The position numbers were made by a program, and so were the translations under genes. Source: Atopobacter phocae ATCC BAA-285 (GTDB taxonomy: Bacteria; Bacillota; Bacilli; Lactobacillales; Aerococcaceae). Taken from it: DNA of 37,011 bases. Shown here one piece after another: positions 8,247 to 16,707 of the stretch. Numbering within the stretch: the first letter of the stretch is position 1; each line of letters opens with the position of its first letter. Under the pieces are notes generated by a model. That model did not search any database, was not told where the DNA came from, and was given only the letters and a program-made list of their open reading frames with translations. The stretch lies in contig NZ_JAGN01000012.1 in NCBI RefSeq assembly GCF_000526675.1, positions 1-37,011 of the forward strand, given 5' to 3'.

Positions 8247-8964
8247 ATTTTAATGGTTGTTTATTTGGTTTACCTGGTTGTCTTGGATATTTTTTAGGCG
8301 TATCTTTCGGTTTACTTATTTGAATTAAATAGCGTTGGCTATCCTCTTCAGGTAATGAAATATCACTAGTTTGTTCCACTTTTCCGCCTAAGAGAGCAAT
8401 GGCGCGTTTCGCTTGTTCAACTTCTTCCAAACCTTTTGCACCTTTCATCGCTAGAAATTGTCCATTTTTTTTCACTAACGGTAGACATAGTTCTGCTAAA
8501 ACATTTAATTGTGCAACTGCACGGGCAGTTACTAAATCAAATTGATTACGATAGGCTTTATTTTGACCAGCTTCTTCGGCACGCGCATGGATAAAATGAC
8601 AGTTAGACAAATTTAATTCGTCTGCGAGATGATTTAAAAAGGTAATTCGTTTATTTAACGAATCAATGATTGAAACGTTTAAATGTGGAAAGACAATTTT
8701 TAATGGCATACTTGGAAATCCAGCACCACTTCCAACATCACATAATGTTTCAATTGTCGTTAAATCAACTGCCTGAAGTAATGTTAGTGAATCATAAAAA
8801 TGTTTTTCATAAACTTCATCACGTGCTGTGATAGCAGTTAAATTCATTTTTTGATTCCACTCGACAAGTAATTCAAAATAACGTTCAAATTGATTCATTT
8901 GCTCGTCGGATAAAATTATATTAAATTGTTTCTCTACTTGCTCTTTAAAATCTGCGGGTGTCAT
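8245..8964 (-). CDS. rsmG: 16S rRNA (guanine-527 N7) methyltransferase
   Basis: A 239-residue class I SAM-dependent methyltransferase that modifies G527 of 16S rRNA in the 530 loop. The SAM-binding loop is DVGSGAGFPS (76-85). NLTAI near residue 41 and HFYDSL upstream are family landmarks, and VTARAVAQLNVLAELC is the conserved core helix. A basic tail (KPKDTPKKYPRQPGKPNK) is as in other Gram-positive RsmG proteins. It starts 11 bases after mnmG and is the last gene of the operon. In this family loss of function gives low-level streptomycin resistance. Confidence 0.95.
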   Translation of the reverse strand: MTPADFKEQVEKQFNIILSDEQMNQFERYFELLVEWNQKMNLTAITARDEVYEKHFYDSLTLLQAVDLTTIETLCDVGSGAGFPSMPLKIVFPHLNVSIIDSLNKRITFLNHLADELNLSNCHFIHARAEEAGQNKAYRNQFDLVTARAVAQLNVLAELCLPLVKKNGQFLAMKGAKGLEEVEQAKRAIALLGGKVEQTSDISLPEEDSQRYLIQISKPKDTPKKYPRQPGKPNKQPLK

Positions 8965-8975
8965 ATCCTGTCTCC

Positions 8976-10886
8976 TTATTCATTCGATTGAGCCGGTTGC
9001 TTTGGAAATTGGCCTTGTTCTAAGTATATCATTAAAACAGATATATCGGCAGGGTTTACACCAGATACTCGACTAGCTTGCGCTAAAGTTTCTGGTCGGA
9101 TTTGCTCAAGACGTTGGCGTGCCTCCATCGCCAAGGTTTCGATTTTCATATAATCAATACCATCAGGAATTCTTCGCTCTTCCATTCGACGTTGTTTTTC
9201 AACTCGTTCAATAGCTTTCTTGATATAACCTTCGTATTTTATTTCCGTTTCAACTTGCTCAATAACATCTTCTGGTAAAGTTTCATCATGTGGTGCAAAT
9301 GAAATTAAATCGTTGTAATGAATTTCTGGTCGTTTCAATAAATCACTAAATAATATACCATCTTTTAAAGGTGCAGAATCAATTGATTCAAGGAATTTTT
9401 GCAATTCCATAGTTGGTTTTAGACGAGTTTTACGAATACGTTTCAGTTCTGCTTTGATTGTTTCATGTTTTTTCTTAAAACGTTCATAGTCTTCTTCAGT
9501 TACTAATCCGATTGATCGACCAATTTCTGTTAAACGTAAATCAGCATTATCATGACGTAAAAGTAAACGGAACTCCGCTCGACTTGTTAGTAAACGATAC
9601 GGTTCAGTTGTTCCCTTAGTTACCAAATCGTCAATCATGACACCAATATATCCTTCACTTCTTTGCAGAACTAATGGTTCTTTATTATCAACTGCTAAGG
9701 CTGCATTAATACCAGCTATTAAACCTTGCCCTGCAGCTTCTTCATAACCACTAGTTCCATTCATTTGCCCAGCTGTAAATAAATTATTAATTAGTTTCGT
9801 TTCCAAACTTGGTTTTAATTGATATGGGATGACCACGTCATATTCAATCGCATACCCTGGACGCATCATTTTTGCTTGTTCCATTCCCTTGACACTGTGA
9901 ACCATTTCTATTTGAACATCTTCTGGTAAAGAAGTTGATAGACCTTGTACATACATTTCATCTGTATGTTCGCCTTCTGGTTCTAAAAAGATTTGATGAC
10001 GAGGTTTGTCACTAAAACGAACAATCTTATCTTCGATTGATGGACAATAACGCGCTCCTACGCCTTCAACAATCCCAGTAAACATTGGTGCACGATCTAA
10101 GTTTTGACGAATCACATGATGAGTCGTTTCATTGGTAAATGTTAACCAACAAGGAATTTGATTTAAACGATATGTTGCTAAATCAGAACTAAAACTAAAC
10201 AATGACGGTTTGTCATCACCTGGTTGCTCTTCCATCACTGAGTAGTCAACTGTTTTTCCGTGTACACGCATTGGTGTTCCCGTTTTAAAACGTGCCAATT
10301 CAAATCCATGCTCTAATAAATTTTCAGATAACTTAATACTTGGTTGTGTGTTGTTCGGTCCGGCTGAATACTTCAATTCACCAATAATGATTTTACCTCG
10401 ACTACTTGTCCCCGCCGTCAACACTACAGATTTGGCACGATAAGTAGCTCCTGTACTAGTAATAACACCTTGACATGTGCCATTTTCAACAATTAGTTCG
10501 TCAACTGTTCCTTGTTTTAAGTCTAAATGCTCTGTTCTTTCTAGTGTTACTTTCATTTCATGGGCATACATCGCTTTATCTGCTTGTGCTCTTAATGCAC
10601 GTACAGCTGGCCCTTTTCCGGTATTCAACATCCGCATTTGAATGTAGGTTTTATCGATATTCTTACCCATTTGTCCACCCAGTGCATCAATTTCTCGAAC
10701 AACTACTCCTTTAGCTGGTCCACCAATTGAAGGGTTACACGGCATAAAAGCTACCATTTCTAAATTCATCGTTAATAATAATGTTGATTTACCCATACGT
10801 GCACTCGCTAAAGCTGCTTCACTTCCAGCGTGTCCAGCCCCAACGACAATTACATCATATGTTCCTGCTTCAAATTTTTGACTCAT
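8976..10886 (-). CDS. mnmG: tRNA uridine-34 5-carboxymethylaminomethyl modification enzyme MnmG (GidA)
   Basis: A 636-residue FAD-dependent enzyme that with MnmE builds the cmnm5U modification at the wobble uridine of several tRNAs. The dinucleotide-binding motif [19 protein letters not shown] is at residues 14-32. [22 protein letters not shown] holds a conserved cysteine, and the second family signature [16 protein letters not shown]-like stretch follows at about residue 89. The C-terminal helical domain that binds MnmE is complete (ends around [18 protein letters not shown]). It lies 31 bases downstream of mnmE with Shine-Dalgarno AGGAAGG. Position and length are typical for the family. Confidence 0.96.
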   Translation of the reverse strand: MSQKFEAGTYDVIVVGAGHAGSEAALASARMGKSTLLLTMNLEMVAFMPCNPSIGGPAKGVVVREIDALGGQMGKNIDKTYIQMRMLNTGKGPAVRALRAQADKAMYAHEMKVTLERTEHLDLKQGTVDELIVENGTCQGVITSTGATYRAKSVVLTAGTSSRGKIIIGELKYSAGPNNTQPSIKLSENLLEHGFELARFKTGTPMRVHGKTVDYSVMEEQPGDDKPSLFSFSSDLATYRLNQIPCWLTFTNETTHHVIRQNLDRAPMFTGIVEGVGARYCPSIEDKIVRFSDKPRHQIFLEPEGEHTDEMYVQGLSTSLPEDVQIEMVHSVKGMEQAKMMRPGYAIEYDVVIPYQLKPSLETKLINNLFTAGQMNGTSGYEEAAGQGLIAGINAALAVDNKEPLVLQRSEGYIGVMIDDLVTKGTTEPYRLLTSRAEFRLLLRHDNADLRLTEIGRSIGLVTEEDYERFKKKHETIKAELKRIRKTRLKPTMELQKFLESIDSAPLKDGILFSDLLKRPEIHYNDLISFAPHDETLPEDVIEQVETEIKYEGYIKKAIERVEKQRRMEERRIPDGIDYMKIETLAMEARQRLEQIRPETLAQASRVSGVNPADISVLMIYLEQGQFPKQPAQSNE

Positions 10887-10917
10887 TTCTTCACCTTCCT
10901 CACTTCATTTACTTGGT

Positions 10918-12309
10918 TTATTTTCCTAAACAAAATTGACTAAATAATTGTGTTAATAATTCATCTGGAGCAGCATCTCCTGTGATTTCACCTAATAAAT
11001 CCCAACAGCGAGTCAAATCGATTTGGATTAAATCAATTCCTACACTCATTTCAACACCTGCTAAAACATCGTCTAAGGCTTTATTAGCTTCTTTCAACAG
11101 ATTAATATGACGTGCATTAGATAAATAAGTAACATCTCTTTCTTGTACTTGACCACTCATAAATAATTCAGAAATAGCTTGCTCTAATGCTTCAATTCCC
11201 ATCTGCGTTAGCATTGATGTTTGAATTAAATGATCAGTTTCATTCAAAAATGAATCTAATTGCTTTTGATCAAGTACTCGCGGTAAATCAGTTTTATTTA
11301 ATATAATGATTCTTTTTTTATGACGTGTACGTTCTAGTAATTCCTGATCTTGTTCCGTTAATGTTTCGGATTGATTTAACAATAAAAGAACTAAATCACT
11401 TTGATCAATTGCTTTTTGACTTCGTTCCACTCCTATTTGTTCAACGATATCTGTCGTTTCACGAATACCTGCCGTATCAATTAATTTAAGTGGAATACCA
11501 TTAATTGTAATCGTTTCTTCAATTGTATCACGAGTTGTTCCAGCGATATCTGTAACAATTGCTTTATCTTCTTGTAGTAAAACATTTAACAAACTCGATT
11601 TTCCAACATTCGGTCGACCAACAATCGCTGTTTCTATTCCTTCACGTAAAATTTTTCCTTGTTTAGATTGCTGTAATAAACGAGTAATTTTTTTCTTTAA
11701 TGATTCAGCTGTTTGCGCTACAACTTCTAACGTCATTTCTTCGGCTTCATCATATTCTGGATAATCGATTGTCACTTCAATTTGAGCCAATGCTGTTAAC
11801 ATTTCTTGGCGCAATTCACGAATTTTATTAGACAGTTTACCTTCTAACTGTCCCATCGCTAAATCCATCGCACGATCACTTTTCGCACGTACTAAGTCCA
11901 TCACTGCTTCTGCCTGTGACAAATCAATTCGGCCATTTAAAAATGCACGTTTTGTAAATTCACCTGGCTCGGCCAAACGAGCTCCTTGCTCTAATGCTAA
12001 TTCCAAAATACGATTAACTGCTACGATTCCACCATGACAGTTAATTTCAATAACATCTTCTCGTGTGAATGTTCTTGGTGCACGCATAACACTAACCATC
12101 ACTTCATCCACTACTGTCCCAGCTTTTCGGTCTATTACATGTCCATAATTAATTGTATGCGAATCAACCGTACTAATTGTTTTCTTGCCCATCAAATCAA
12201 CTAACTTTTCAGCGATTGTAACAGCCTCTTCACCACTCAAGCGAACGATTCCGATCGCACCTTCACCTAAAGCGGTTGATATTGCCGCAATTGTATCAAA
12301 TTGAAACAT
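10918..12309 (-). CDS. mnmE: tRNA uridine-5-carboxymethylaminomethyl synthesis GTPase MnmE (TrmE)
   Basis: A 463-residue GTPase and partner of MnmG. The N-terminal tetrahydrofolate-binding domain (1 to about 120) is followed by helices. The inserted G domain has G1 GRPNVGKSS (231-239), DTAGIRE (G3) and NKTD (G4). The protein ends FCLGK, the conserved CxGK tail whose cysteine is needed for the modification. ATG at 12309 follows a purine-rich AAAGGAGAG. It heads the mnmE-mnmG-rsmG operon. In relatives mnmE commonly lies near jag; here it is separated from it by lctP and treBCR and has its own promoter and a terminator-like leader. Confidence 0.96.
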   Translation of the reverse strand: MFQFDTIAAISTALGEGAIGIVRLSGEEAVTIAEKLVDLMGKKTISTVDSHTINYGHVIDRKAGTVVDEVMVSVMRAPRTFTREDVIEINCHGGIVAVNRILELALEQGARLAEPGEFTKRAFLNGRIDLSQAEAVMDLVRAKSDRAMDLAMGQLEGKLSNKIRELRQEMLTALAQIEVTIDYPEYDEAEEMTLEVVAQTAESLKKKITRLLQQSKQGKILREGIETAIVGRPNVGKSSLLNVLLQEDKAIVTDIAGTTRDTIEETITINGIPLKLIDTAGIRETTDIVEQIGVERSQKAIDQSDLVLLLLNQSETLTEQDQELLERTRHKKRIIILNKTDLPRVLDQKQLDSFLNETDHLIQTSMLTQMGIEALEQAISELFMSGQVQERDVTYLSNARHINLLKEANKALDDVLAGVEMSVGIDLIQIDLTRCWDLLGEITGDAAPDELLTQLFSQFCLGK

Positions 12310-12364
12310 GAGTCTCTCCTTTCAATCCATTCATTAAATATCTCCATCGTTTTCTTATCTCCAC

Positions 12365-12408
12365 AAAAAAAGTGCATACCTCTCCCTTGTTCAGGTGGTA
12401 CACACTTT
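12365..12408 (-). terminator. Terminator-like hairpin inside the mnmE leader (candidate attenuator)
   Basis: On the minus strand AAAGTGTGTACC pairs with GGTATGCACTTT over 12 bases with no mismatch (two G-U wobbles) around a 16-base loop, and seven T follow. This is a canonical intrinsic terminator, yet it lies between the predicted mnmE promoter and the mnmE start, 55 bases before the ATG. The treR transcript has its own terminator further upstream (12541-12504), so this second one would act on mnmE. No known riboswitch consensus was recognised. Confidence 0.65.
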
Positions 12409-12433
12409 GACTGTGAACGACTTTCGTATCTAA

Positions 12434-12461
12434 ATTATAATTGAAAACCATCAAAATGCAA
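12434..12461 (-). promoter_or_regulatory. Sigma-A promoter of mnmE
   Basis: On the minus strand TTGCAT (12461-12456), a 16-base spacer and TATAAT (12439-12434). Predicted start near 12427, giving a leader of about 118 bases before mnmE that contains the hairpin at 12408-12365. Confidence 0.6.
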
Positions 12462-12503
12462 CTATTTTAAATTGCTTTTTCATATTAAAGATGATTAAAT
12501 CAT

Positions 12504-12541
12504 GCGAAATAAAAAAGTGAACGAAATGAGTTCATTCACTT
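12504..12541 (-). terminator. Rho-independent terminator of the tre operon
   Basis: AAAGTGAACGAA and TTCATTCACTTT (one mismatch) form a 12-base stem at 12513-12541; on the minus strand a T tract follows. It lies 14 bases beyond the treR stop. Confidence 0.8.
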
Positions 12542-12554
12542 TGCAAATTTATTA

Positions 12555-13274
12555 TTATACATCATGATTATATCTTCTTGAAAAATCTAAAAATTTAAAT
12601 CGATCAATTTTATGACGACTTTCAGTATATTGAAACCACGTTGTGTCGTTTAAATAAACATCTCCTTGCACCACTATGACATGCGAATCGTTCATCTGTA
12701 ATAAATCTAAATCTTCTACTGTGGCTATTTCAGCACTAATTTCTTTTTCTGCATAGCCTATTGATAACTTACATTCGTTTTCAAGATAATCATATAACGA
12801 ATTTTCTAGAATATCATCTGTTGCTGGTTTAAATGATAATCTCTTAATGTAGTCGATATCAATTATTGATGGACGATTATCAATATATCTCAATCTTTTT
12901 ATTTTCCAAATTTTTTCATCAGCTTCAATTATTTTTTTGTTAACTAAAAAAGAAGGAGGGGATACCACTTCATTAAAAAGAACTTTTGTTTGGACAGATT
13001 CACCTTTCATTCGATTTAGTTCTTTAAAACTCGTTAACTGATTAAAAGGCAAAGGATACAAATCTCTTTGAAGTACAATTGATCCTTTACCTCTTTGTTT
13101 ATTAATCATTCCTTCATCAAATAATATTTTTAAAGCTTTTCGAATTGTTTCTCTAGATGTACTATATTGTTCTGATAATTCATTTTCACTGGGCAAGTAA
13201 TCTCCTGCTTTTATTTCTTTGGTTAGAATCTTATTTTTTAAGTCACTATATATATATTTAAATTTACTGGTCAA
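12555..13274 (-). CDS. treR: GntR/HutC-family trehalose operon repressor
   Basis: A 239-residue transcription factor. The N-terminal winged helix (about residues 1-70) has the GntR pattern GDYLPSENELSEQYSTSRETIRKAL followed by EGMINKQRGKGSIV. The C-terminal UTRA effector domain (about 85-235) includes RLRYIDNRPSIIDIDYI. Linkage to treB and treC indicates TreR, which binds trehalose-6-phosphate. The frame is open upstream to an ATG at 13346 inside treC, but I choose TTG at 13274: it follows a strong GAGGTGG at 5 bases, gives a start SKFKYIYSDLKNKIL like other GntR proteins, and avoids overlapping treC. Last gene of the operon. Confidence 0.85.
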   Translation of the reverse strand: MTSKFKYIYSDLKNKILTKEIKAGDYLPSENELSEQYSTSRETIRKALKILFDEGMINKQRGKGSIVLQRDLYPLPFNQLTSFKELNRMKGESVQTKVLFNEVVSPPSFLVNKKIIEADEKIWKIKRLRYIDNRPSIIDIDYIKRLSFKPATDDILENSLYDYLENECKLSIGYAEKEISAEIATVEDLDLLQMNDSHVIVVQGDVYLNDTTWFQYTESRHKIDRFKFLDFSRRYNHDV

Positions 13275-13293
13275 TTTATCCACCTCGAAATTA

Positions 13294-13321
13294 TTTATAT
13301 ATAGTATAATTCTTTGCTCAA
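13294..13321 (-). promoter_or_regulatory. Possible internal promoter for treR
   Basis: On the minus strand TTGAGC (13321-13316), 16 bases and TATAAA (13299-13294) precede the treR ribosome-binding site. It could give basal repressor synthesis independent of the main tre promoter. The match is moderate in an AT-rich gap. Confidence 0.35.
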
Positions 13322-13332
13322 TAAAAAGAAAC

Positions 13333-15021
13333 TCATTCCAATGCATTCAATAATTGTTTTACATCTTTTATCCAAAATCCTACACTCTCAAAAGGTCTCA
13401 ATGTTAATTTATCTTCTCTTCTAATAACATTTTTATAATTTCCAATAAGTACATCACCGGTCATTTTTAGATATTTTGTAGTAATTGAATATGTTGAATT
13501 TTTAAAGTGATTAAAGACAATAATTGCTTGGTCATTATATACTCTTAAATAAGCAATTACTTCAGTATCCTCTTTTAAAATTGGAATAAATCTTCCATCT
13601 GAAATTACTTTTTCGTTATGGCGTAGTTTAATTAAACATTGATAATAATTGAATAATTTGCCATTATTTAATTCTCTTTGCACATTAATTGTTGTATAAT
13701 TTTCATTAATTTTTAACCAAGGTGTTTCTGAAGAAAATCCAGCAAATTTTCCACTAGTCCACTGCATTGGTGTACGACTATTATCTCTTGACTTAGTTTT
13801 AATAATATCAAATGCTTGTTCATCACTTAACCCTTCACAAATCAATTTATTATATGCATTATGACTTTCAATATCTTGATACTCATTAATTGATGAATAG
13901 ATTGGATCCGTCATACCTATTTCTTCACCTTGATAAATGAAAGGTGTTCCACGCATTAAATGAATCGTTGTAGCTAATAGAGAATTTGTTTCAAATGGAA
14001 AATTTACAATATCACCAAATCGTTGATTTGCTCGTGGCTGATCATGATTATTCCAAAATAAAGCATTCCATCCATTACCTTTTTCCATACCTTCTTGCCA
14101 TTCAAACAATATTTCTTTTAATACATTTAAGTCATAATTTACACTTGACCATTTATTTCCATTTTCGTAATCAACTTTTAAATGGTGAAAGCTAAAAATC
14201 ATATCAACTTCTTTTCTTTTAGGATTTGTATACAGTATGCCTTGATCAACTGTAGTAGAACTCATCTCACCCACTGTGATAGAATCTTCTATTTTAGAGA
14301 ATGTATCATTATGTAGCTCTTGTACCCACTGATGAACTATTGGTGTATCTGTGTATAGTTTTTTTTCTTGTTCACTATCTACTGAATCTACAAAATCCTG
14401 ATTTTTTCCTATCACATTTAATACATCAAAACGAAAGCCTTTAACGCCTTTATTCATCCAAAATCGTACAACTTTTTTCAATTCTTCCCTAACATTCGGA
14501 TTATGCCAATTTAAATCAGCTTGAGTTTTATCATATAAACACAAATAATATTTATTCTCTTCTAAATTCAGTTTATTCCATGCACTACCACCAAATTTTG
14601 ACTGCCAATTATTTGGTGGTAAATGCTTATTTTTACCTTCTCGTATATAGAAAAAATCTTTATAATATGAATTTCCATTTTTTGCTTTTTGAAACCATTG
14701 ATGTTCAGTCGAAACATGATTTAAAACCATATCAAGCATTAAGTCAATTTCTAGCTTTTTAGCTTCCAATACTAAATTATCGAAATCATTCATTGTTCCA
14801 AATAAAGAATCTACCTCACAGTAATTAGAAATATCATATCCGTTATCTTTTTGAGGAGAAGGATAAAATGGATTAATCCATATCATATCTATTCCTAATT
14901 TTTTCAAGTAAGGTAATTTTTCAATAATTCCTGGTAAGTCTCCTATACCATCACCATTCGTATCTTTAAAAGACTTTAAATAAATTTGATAAATCACTTT
15001 ATTTTTAAAAGATTTTGACAT
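13333..15021 (-). CDS. treC: Trehalose-6-phosphate hydrolase (GH13 alpha-glucosidase)
   Basis: A 562-residue cytosolic GH13 enzyme that splits trehalose-6-phosphate into glucose and glucose-6-phosphate. The (beta/alpha)8 barrel motifs are all present: DMVLNH (region I, about 97-102), GFRFDVLNVIG with nucleophile D199, VGEMSS with acid/base E252 and NNHDQPR with D327. YQIYLKSFKDTNGDGIGDL at the N terminus is typical of the oligo-1,6-glucosidase/TreC branch. Branch members with different substrates look alike, so the trehalose call rests mainly on the adjacent trehalose PTS and TreR. It lies 27 bases after treB; Shine-Dalgarno AAGGAG. Confidence 0.88.
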   Translation of the reverse strand: MSKSFKNKVIYQIYLKSFKDTNGDGIGDLPGIIEKLPYLKKLGIDMIWINPFYPSPQKDNGYDISNYCEVDSLFGTMNDFDNLVLEAKKLEIDLMLDMVLNHVSTEHQWFQKAKNGNSYYKDFFYIREGKNKHLPPNNWQSKFGGSAWNKLNLEENKYYLCLYDKTQADLNWHNPNVREELKKVVRFWMNKGVKGFRFDVLNVIGKNQDFVDSVDSEQEKKLYTDTPIVHQWVQELHNDTFSKIEDSITVGEMSSTTVDQGILYTNPKRKEVDMIFSFHHLKVDYENGNKWSSVNYDLNVLKEILFEWQEGMEKGNGWNALFWNNHDQPRANQRFGDIVNFPFETNSLLATTIHLMRGTPFIYQGEEIGMTDPIYSSINEYQDIESHNAYNKLICEGLSDEQAFDIIKTKSRDNSRTPMQWTSGKFAGFSSETPWLKINENYTTINVQRELNNGKLFNYYQCLIKLRHNEKVISDGRFIPILKEDTEVIAYLRVYNDQAIIVFNHFKNSTYSITTKYLKMTGDVLIGNYKNVIRREDKLTLRPFESVGFWIKDVKQLLNALE

Positions 15022-15048
15022 AGTTAACTCCTTAAAATTTTATATATA

Positions 15049-16509
15049 TTAATTATTAAAAAATGGAATATTAATATTTAAACCTGAATTTTTAAACCAT
15101 CCACGTTTTTCAAAAAAGATTGTTAATACAAAAGGAATGATAATAGCAATTCCCATACATAAGATAAATGCTAACATCGAATCTGGTTTAATTACTAAAA
15201 ATCCAGGTAATCCACCAATACCAATTGAAGAAGCAGTAACACCTAAAAGTGTTGAAGTAAATCCAGCAAAACTTGAACCAATCATAGCTGCTAAATATGG
15301 ATATGCATATTTTAAATTCACACCAAACATTGCTGGTTCAGTTACACCAAGATAACAAGAAATTGCTGATGGAATAGATATTTGTTCTTCTTTTTTATCG
15401 CCCCAGTGCAATACAATAATTGCCAAAACAGAAGAACCTTGTGCAATATTTGATAAAGCAATCATTGGCCATAACTGAGTACCTTGGTAATCTGCTATTA
15501 ATTGAAGATCAATAGCATTTGACATATGATGTAGTCCTGTAATAACAAGAGGAGCGTATAAAAAACCAAAAATTGCACCAAATAACCATGAAAATGAGCC
15601 AGTCAAACCAACAAATACACCTGTAGAAATCCATTGTCCTATTGTCCAACCAATCGGTCCCAACACTGTATGTGCTAAAATGATTGCTAAAATTAATGAG
15701 AAAAACGGAACTATAATCATCGAGATAGACTGTGGCACCCATTTTTTGAACCAAATTTCCAAATAACTTAATGAAAATCCTGCTAGCATAGCTGGAATCA
15801 CTTGTGCTTGATAACCTATTTTATCAACTGTAAATAATCCAAAATCCCAAAACGGAATAGTGTTAGTTGCCAAAGCATCAGCTGCCCCATACGCATTTAA
15901 AAGTTGCGGTGAAACTAAAGTAATCCCTAAAATAATCCCCAAAATTTCAGTTGTCTTCATTCTTTTAGTAATTGACCATGTAATTCCTACTGGTAAAAAA
16001 TGAAAAATAGCTTCTCCAGGTAACCAAAGAAAATCATTTACTCCTGACCAAAATTTAGAATATTCAACTATTGTTTGTCCATTAATGAAGCCAATTGGAA
16101 CTTGTTCTAAAATATTTCTAAAACCTAAAATCAAACCACCTGCTATAATAGCGGGAATAATCGGTGCAAAAATCTCAGCTAAAATCCCCATTATTCTTTG
16201 TAATTTATTTTGATTTTTAGCTGCCGCTTGTTTAACTACTTCTTTTGTACTTCCTTCTTTTTCAGTTATATTAGTAAATTCATTATAAAAACTTGATACA
16301 TTATTTCCAATAATTACTTGAAACTGTCCTGCCTGAGTAAATGTCCCTTTTACAGATTGTAATCTTTCAATTGCGTCTATATTAGCTATTTTGGGGTCAT
16401 TTAATACAAATCTCATTCGAGTGGCACAATGAGTAACTGCATTAATATTTTCTTCTCCTCCTATAGCCTGTAATAATGCTCGTACATCTTGTTCATAATT
16501 GTGTGTCAT
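15049..16509 (-). CDS. treB: Trehalose-specific PTS enzyme IIBC
   Basis: A 486-residue membrane permease that imports trehalose and phosphorylates it to trehalose-6-phosphate. The EIIB domain (1 to about 90) has the phosphocysteine C28 in AVTHCATRMRF. The EIIC domain (about 105-480) has some ten hydrophobic segments and the family motifs VITGLHHMSNAIDLQLIAD and YLGVTEPAMFGVNLKY (substrate glutamate), characteristic of the sucrose/trehalose branch. There is no EIIA domain or adjacent EIIA gene, so phosphate must come from an EIIA-Glc-type domain elsewhere. First gene of treB-treC-treR; strong GGAGGAG ribosome-binding site. Confidence 0.93.
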   Translation of the reverse strand: MTHNYEQDVRALLQAIGGEENINAVTHCATRMRFVLNDPKIANIDAIERLQSVKGTFTQAGQFQVIIGNNVSSFYNEFTNITEKEGSTKEVVKQAAAKNQNKLQRIMGILAEIFAPIIPAIIAGGLILGFRNILEQVPIGFINGQTIVEYSKFWSGVNDFLWLPGEAIFHFLPVGITWSITKRMKTTEILGIILGITLVSPQLLNAYGAADALATNTIPFWDFGLFTVDKIGYQAQVIPAMLAGFSLSYLEIWFKKWVPQSISMIIVPFFSLILAIILAHTVLGPIGWTIGQWISTGVFVGLTGSFSWLFGAIFGFLYAPLVITGLHHMSNAIDLQLIADYQGTQLWPMIALSNIAQGSSVLAIIVLHWGDKKEEQISIPSAISCYLGVTEPAMFGVNLKYAYPYLAAMIGSSFAGFTSTLLGVTASSIGIGGLPGFLVIKPDSMLAFILCMGIAIIIPFVLTIFFEKRGWFKNSGLNINIPFFNN

Positions 16510-16524
16510 TTTTTCTCCTCCTAT

Positions 16525-16600
16525 ACTTGTATATACATGTTATAAAACTAGTATAGACAAGTATATTATGAAAGTCAATGAATTTTTAATAACGCTTTCA
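16525..16600 (-). promoter_or_regulatory. tre operon control region: cre-like site, sigma-A promoter, two TreR-like operators
   Basis: On the minus strand, in transcription order: TGAAAGCGTTATTA (16600-16587), 13 of 14 matches to the CcpA cre consensus; TTGACT (16578-16573), 17 bases and TATACT (16555-16550), an excellent promoter; ACTTGTCTATACTAGT (16562-16547), overlapping the -10; ACATGTATATACAAGT (16540-16525), about 22 bases further. Both last sites are imperfect copies of the palindrome ACTTGTATATACAAGT and resemble Bacillus TreR operators. The arrangement predicts trehalose induction plus glucose repression. Confidence 0.75.
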
Positions 16601-16639
16601 TTCTTATATAACTTTTCAACACCTCTTCATTTTTTAAAC

Positions 16640-16681
16640 AAAAATAAAATAGGGGGGATGACTAAAACTAGTCATCCCCCT
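16640..16681 (-). terminator. Rho-independent terminator of the lactate permease transcript
   Basis: GGGGGATGACTA and TAGTCATCCCCC form a perfect 12-base stem (16653-16680) with loop AAAC; on the minus strand a TATTTTATTTTTG tail follows. Confidence 0.85.
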
Positions 16682-16707
16682 ATAATTGATTCCATTATTT
16701 TTCTATT

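Noticed and set aside
12386-12408. T-box-like CAGGTGGTACAC on the plus strand
   Set aside because: It superficially resembles the T-box consensus, but on that strand there is no gene downstream for it to control (antisense of treR) and no specifier stem; it is explained by the minus-strand hairpin arm.
13275-13346. Upstream ATG extension of treR overlapping treC
   Set aside because: Adds 24 residues not seen in GntR regulators and lacks a ribosome-binding site, whereas TTG 13274 has GAGGTGG at correct spacing.
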